From: Bacteroidota bacterium
Lineage (GTDB): Bacteria > Bacteroidota > Ignavibacteria > UBA10030 > UBA8401
Assembly: GCA_025355705.1 (NCBI GenBank)
Contig: JANXZD010000266.1
Span: forward strand, 1-7,264
DNA: 7,264 nucleotides
Direction of reading: 5' to 3'
Positions within the stretch are counted from its first letter, which is position 1; each line of letters opens with the position of its first letter. This document shows, in pieces, positions 7,147-7,264 of the stretch. Made by a program: the position numbers and the translations under genes. Below the pieces are notes generated by a model, which ran no database searches, was not told the DNA's origin, and was given only the letters and a program-made list of their open reading frames with translations.

Positions 7147-7165
7147 ATTATGACGACCGAAATCT

Positions 7166-7264
7166 ATGACAAACGACATCTCACAAGGACTGAACTGCCC
7201 GCTTCCGATCGATAACTACGCTACTGTGGTTCTTGCCCACGGCGGCGGCGGAAAACTGACGCAC
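7166..7264 (+). CDS. hypE: Hydrogenase maturation protein HypE, 3'-truncated by window edge
   Basis: Thirty-three codons are visible. They contain NCPLPIDNYATVVLAHGGGG, a good match to the HypE N-terminus, where the LAHGGGG/LAHGSGG loop is diagnostic. HypE dehydrates its C-terminal thiocarboxamide with ATP to a thiocyanate that donates CN to the HypC-HypD complex; that catalytic cysteine is beyond the window. The ATG at 7166 is the first possible in-frame start because an in-frame TGA lies at 7151-7153. No Shine-Dalgarno motif is evident, and an out-of-frame ATG at 7150 opens a 21-codon ORF overlapping the start. It follows hypD after a 120-nt gap mostly taken up by the palindromic repeat, so it probably still belongs to the operon. 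Confidence 0.92.
   Translation, partial: MTNDISQGLNCPLPIDNYATVVLAHGGGGKLTH

Noticed and set aside
7150..7215. 21-codon ORF overlapping the hypE start
   Set aside because: No ribosome-binding site and an unremarkable product. It is the expected by-product of reading hypE out of frame, though a coupling role cannot be excluded.
1659..7264. A novel multi-gene system
   Set aside because: Every gene in the stretch is a recognisable part of the known [NiFe]-hydrogenase maturation pathway, with conserved catalytic residues present in all the complete Hyp proteins.

Overview
The window holds most of a [NiFe]-hydrogenase maturation operon on the + strand, preceded by the end of an unrelated secreted protein. 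The likely host is a member of the Bacteroidota/Chlorobi/Ignavibacteria assemblage. This rests mainly on the C-terminal sorting domain of the first gene (a PNPFNP motif, then a GIYFYKL segment ending in LLVK), which is typical of type IX secretion cargo. Ribosome-binding sites are strong for some genes and missing for others, which fits such a host. The assignment is inference; no rRNA or other marker is present.

Layout: positions 2-1483 are the 3' part of a large beta-propeller protein with a type IX sorting tail, whose start lies outside the window. Positions 1484-1658 are an AT-rich spacer with a weak promoter candidate. The operon follows: a polytopic membrane protein with a histidine-rich loop, probably a nickel permease (1659-2363), then hypA (2373-2735), hypB (2732-3391), hypF (3346-5673), hypC (5688-5945), hypD (5942-7045) and the first 33 codons of hypE (7166-7264, cut by the window edge). 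Spacing is tight, with 4-nt ATGA overlaps at hypA/hypB and hypC/hypD and a 46-nt overlap at hypB/hypF. The exception is a 120-nt gap before hypE, largely filled by an imperfect palindromic repeat.

How the genes work together: the permease would supply nickel. HypF and HypE make the cyanide ligands from carbamoyl phosphate. HypC and HypD assemble and carry the Fe(CN)2CO unit to the hydrogenase large subunit. HypA and the GTPase HypB then insert nickel. All Hyp proteins complete in the window keep their diagnostic residues, so the pathway looks functional. No hydrogenase structural gene or maturation endopeptidase is in the window.

I do not see a previously undescribed system here. The points most worth a second look are the palindromic repeat between hypD and hypE, and the apparent placement of histidine-rich metal-binding sequence in the permease while HypB lacks it.
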